Part shown: positions 60,601-64,000 of the stretch, piece by piece
How positions within the stretch are numbered: the first letter of the stretch is position 1
Layout: each line of letters opens with the position of its first letter
Source of the DNA: Oenanthe sinensis
Lineage: Eukaryota > Streptophyta > Magnoliopsida > Apiales > Apiaceae
Assembly (NCBI GenBank): GCA_028671895.1
Contig: CM053795.1
Span: 9,135,501-9,199,500, forward strand
Reading direction: 5' to 3'
Length of the DNA: 64,000 nucleotides
Notes under the pieces: generated by a model
Told to the model about the DNA's origin: nothing
Databases searched by the model: none
What the model saw: the letters and a program-made list of their open reading frames with translations, nothing else
Program-made: the position numbers and the translations under genes

Positions 60601-62998
60601 TCAACTTCTCGAGCAAGCTTCATGGCGTCAGATGTTGCAACATCTTGATTAGCAGGAGTTATAGCTAATATAATGCAGTTTGGCTACAACCCAAGAAACA
60701 AGTTTACATAAATAGGGATTAAAGAAAAATTTCCAAACATCATAAAAGGCATAAATCAGTAATTCATATTTTCTCCATTAAAGTTCCAAGACCAAATTCA
60801 ACAACGCTTCCAATTGATTTCTCCTGCATTGTGGAAACTTTTCAGGTGAATAATCACCATACTTTTTCTTCTAGTATATGCTGACACAATGTCAACTACA
60901 CTAGAGCAGAATAATGGAAGAGCTCTAGTCCAGATAACATAACATTACTCTAATGACTTATATTATTTTAGTATTTAATTTGATGTACCTTGTTAATTAG
61001 TTTCTTCATGTGTACAATAAATTCTTCAACATAATGATTTTATATATCAATGCTGCGAGAGAAAGAATATATGCACTTTTCCTTGATTGCACAGGAAGTG
61101 GTGGTAGATAAATGTTACCTTCTCCACATATGAACGGACCAAATTCTCTATTTCTTGAACAATACCCTCTGGCTGCCCCTCTGTCAACAATCAGTTTAAC
61201 ATTAACATTTTTACAGGGAGGAACTTGCAAAACATGAGTGCAACATGAACAAGAAGTCGAGGTGTTATACCTACAGCAACCTTGGTTAGACCAGGTAGAT
61301 CAATCAGCGTTAAGTTGACAACTGCCAAAGTACGTAGTAGAAGGCAATATAAAAAAAACCAAAGTCATAAGAAGATATGCAAAAACTTCTTAACATAAAA
61401 GATGATGAATTAGATTTCTAAGCAATAATTTCAATCTAGCCACTTCACAAAAGCCCCTTCAAGTCAAATGAGTTACTGCATTGGGAGGAGTAGAATAATG
61501 ATCATTCGCAAAAAGAAATTGAAGAGTATATTGTGACACATAGAATTAGAATATATGGATGTTTGTAACAGACTGGATAAAGTTTACTGTATGTTGTGAG
61601 CATGTATGACATATAGAACAGATTACCCAGATATTCCAGTAAGAGAGTGGAGAAGTTATATGTGTATATATATTGTTATATTTATTCCAGAAAACACTGA
61701 ATTGTGAAAGAAAGTTTTCTAATTTTTTAGAAACTGAAAAGAGTTAACATACAATCCCAATTTCTCATAGAGGAAAAAACTACCATTGGGTGAGTAAATG
61801 CTAAGATTTATAGGCTGCGGAGAAATCTGCTTCTTCTTTCCAGTCACTCTGTCAGTTTCATCCTCAATTTCTTTCCGTACATCAGCTATGTAATAAGATA
61901 CATCCAAAAAAAATATTGAAGTCAACCATCTTTAACTAAGAAATAATTTGTCGGATGACTAAACACTTATATATACATGCAGCATGGCTAATAATGACAT
62001 GCAGATACATCGTGACTAGCTAAAGTCTGGATCTTGTAAACAATCACTTGAATAACACTTGGTAGCAAGATGATACAACACTGATATGTGTTTCCAACAA
62101 GAATAACCAAATAACAGTCACAATCAAATAAGAAACTAGTCTCAAATCAGTAGCAGATAAATCATATATCTCTATCCAGTGTAAAAATTTTACTCCCTAA
62201 GTACCATAACAAACTAAAACAAAAGAGACTAAAACACACCCTTGGGTACACATATGATTTTCATGGAATGCAAAATAGATAAATAAAATAACCTAGATAT
62301 ATAGCAGCAGTAAAAGGACATACAAAAGTCAGTAAATTTTTTGCTCTTGGTGTGAAGAAATTGAGCGTATTCCTGTTGTCCCTCCTCTATCTTAGTCAGT
62401 TGTAAGACTAAGGGCCTCCTCGTCACAATTCCTGAAATCAATACGTAATATACAATACAATTATCAGCCTTCCGATGCTTCCTCTCGGATTTAAAACCGA
62501 CATGCAAAATCAAATTAAATAATTAATCAAATATAAAATCGTAGAAAATCATGTTAAGTCTATCAAAATCAATCAAACTAAACCACATTATACTAGACTA
62601 CATATACAATAAACTAAGGAATTGTCAGGCATGTCCCCTGTCAAATAAACCAAGTAAGCAAGCTTTTACCTATCTAGCATCAACAGTTACACCACCTTAC
62701 ATAAAATTAGTCTACAACCGAAAACCTTACGTTTCGTATCCATTTTTTACAGTTGCACACAACAACTATGAACAATTTGAGTAACAAAATATATAACATA
62801 TACAGAAATAAAACAAATAATAATAATAATAAGATACTGAAATTACGAAACGAAACACGAAAAAACCTGATCCCCTGGGAAGAAAATCACGGCCAACAAA
62901 GCTCTCCAACACGGAAGACTTTCCGGAACTCTATAAGATCAGAAATAGTAATCAACATTCAACAATAACAAGGCGCATGAAATCAGTGTTCAAGCAAT

Positions 62999-63031
<33 letters not shown>

Positions 63032-63219
63032 GTTTATAGTATAAAGATATGAGATGAGAAATTAGGGGGAGAGAGAGGAGAATGTACCTGACCGCCAACG
63101 ACGACGATAGTGGGAAGAGAGTCCCAAAGCGACGGGAGAGAATTACGATCATCGGGATAATCACCGAGAACGGTGCAAACTCTTTGGAGACGATTTACCA
63201 TCGCGATCAAACCTTCCAT
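57684..63219 (-). CDS. Dynamin-related GTPase, DRP1 family (DRP1C/DRP1E-like)
   Basis: Large GTPase that assembles at clathrin-coated pits and the cell plate and drives membrane scission. Fifteen exons on the minus strand: 63219-63088, 62930-62867, 62431-62324, 61885-61784, 61321-61271, 61180-61119, 60683-60593, 60487-60423, 59978-59784, 59692-59573, 59496-59426, 59236-59011, 58531-58481, 58408-58040, 57812-57684, joining in frame to 611 aa, normal for DRP1. G1 is GGQSSGKSS (42-50, split by intron 1), G2 lies in IVTRRP (about 67-72), G3 is DLPG (143-146), G4 is TKLD (212-215). Middle domain: HPWVGVVNRSQADINRN, DYGHIHSRLGSEYLAKLLSK. GED: LVDMESSYLTVDFFRRLPQE and the C-terminal RRLELYKSARNEID. 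No PH or proline-rich domain, as expected for DRP1. Paralogue assignment rests on the LDLMDKGTNALDVLEGRSY stretch and is inferred. Confidence 0.95.
63001..63029. repeat. (AC)14 microsatellite in DRP1 intron 1
   Basis: Perfect AC run inside the first intron of the dynamin-related gene. Confidence 0.95.
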
Positions 63220-64000
63220 CTCTCTCCTCTCTCTCTCTCGATCTCTCTAAACCCTAGCCTCTGCCCCTCGATCAGGTGATCTTTTGTTTTTCAAATTTAT
63301 TACTCAAACAGTCCAAACTACTGTAAATACTCTCAGATAGATAGATAATATAGTGTATGTATTTATAGAGTTTGTGCAGTTTTTAGGGAGATAGACCGAG
63401 TCTTTGTTCGGTAAACCATGGGAATTAACTTATCACTTTAAGTGTTTGTTTGGTTAATTATGGGTCGGTATTTATTTCCTAAGAAAGGTATTCAAAATCT
63501 ATATGAAATTTCTCGGAAGTAAATTTTATTGTTTGGTTATCTACACTTCATAGATTGAGAGATAGGTATCTACACTTCATATTTCATAGGAAATGCAAGT
63601 GGCCGAGAAAAGGGTGAGCAAGCAAATTTCTCTCTTCGGTAAGTATTGCAAATTCCAAGGAAGTTTTACTTCCTATATGTTCCCTCAAAATAATTTGCGC
63701 TTCAATTTTTAGCACACATTTTAAAGAGATTTGACTACATATTAAAAATTATTATTTTTAAAATTTTTTTTTTGGAAAAAAGTTTTTGTTTAATATTTTT
63801 ATTCACAAAAGGAAATTTTAAAAATAATAATTTTAAATATGTAGTCAAAACTTCTAAAAATATGTGCAAAAAAGTCCAACATCAATTATTTCTAAATAGA
63901 GGTAGTATATGTTAACCAAATACCATTATAAATAGTACTTCCTAGTTATTTTAAATTCCTGGATAAATGAATGTTAACCAAAGAACCACTAATTTAGGGA
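63220..64000. other. Upstream region of the DRP1-like gene
   Basis: A CT-rich leader (about 63221-63247) directly precedes the start codon, typical of plant 5' UTRs. From about 63441 (AGTGTTTGTTTGGTTAA) to 63990 (ending TTAACCAAAGAACCACT) the ends are imperfect inverted repeats, so a MITE of about 550 bp may sit in the promoter. No clear target duplication was found. Confidence 0.5.

Overview
The window looks like nuclear DNA of a flowering plant, most likely a eudicot. It is AT-rich, its genes are split by many GT-AG introns, and the products are plant families: a type I inositol-polyphosphate 5-phosphatase, a TOM2A-type tetraspanin, APRR2, a PLS-class PPR protein, an SGPP-type HAD phosphatase and a DRP1 dynamin. 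The CHP-rich DC1 pseudogene resembles a gene type abundant in asterids such as Apiaceae, but that placement is inference. I see no bacterial, organellar or CRISPR-like features. The genes form no operon and share no obvious pathway.

Layout, left to right. 1-561 (-): 5' part of a 2-oxoglutarate/Fe(II) dioxygenase of the SRG1 type, broken by an in-frame stop. 2157-6191 (-): complete 5-phosphatase, 10 coding exons, 621 aa. 6.2-14.2 kb: AT-rich intergenic DNA with three copies of one short inverted-repeat element and an Emigrant-like element. 14216-19435 (-): TOM2A-like tetraspanin, 6 exons, 274 aa, carrying an 808-bp palindromic transposon in intron 4. 22147-27789 (-): APRR2-like pseudo-response regulator, 11 coding exons, 537 aa. 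28-38.5 kb: transposon-rich gap. Its core (about 32990-36815) is a giant inverted repeat whose left arm holds a Stowaway and whose right arm holds an 813-bp Mutator-like element with a 10-bp target duplication. 38.6-40.1 kb (-): decayed DC1 gene. 41663-41935 (-): small conserved plant protein, 90 aa. 43.4-47.6 kb (+): degenerate Ty1/copia element. 48153-49524: 1.37-kb hAT element with an 8-bp target duplication and a Stowaway inside it. 49758-51647 (+): intron-less PPR gene, 629 aa. 53007-53399: short inverted-repeat element packed with one 9-base motif. 53595-55811 (+): HAD phosphatase, 5 exons, 251 aa. 57684-63219 (-): DRP1-type dynamin, 15 exons, 611 aa.

Exon boundaries were built by hand from GT-AG sites, reading phase and family similarity. 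All five spliced models close in frame from ATG to stop, which supports them. UTRs were not mapped. The clearest unusual structures are the 33-36.8 kb nested palindrome, the intronic palindrome in the tetraspanin gene and the nested hAT/Stowaway pair. I found no strong candidate for a wholly new biological system.
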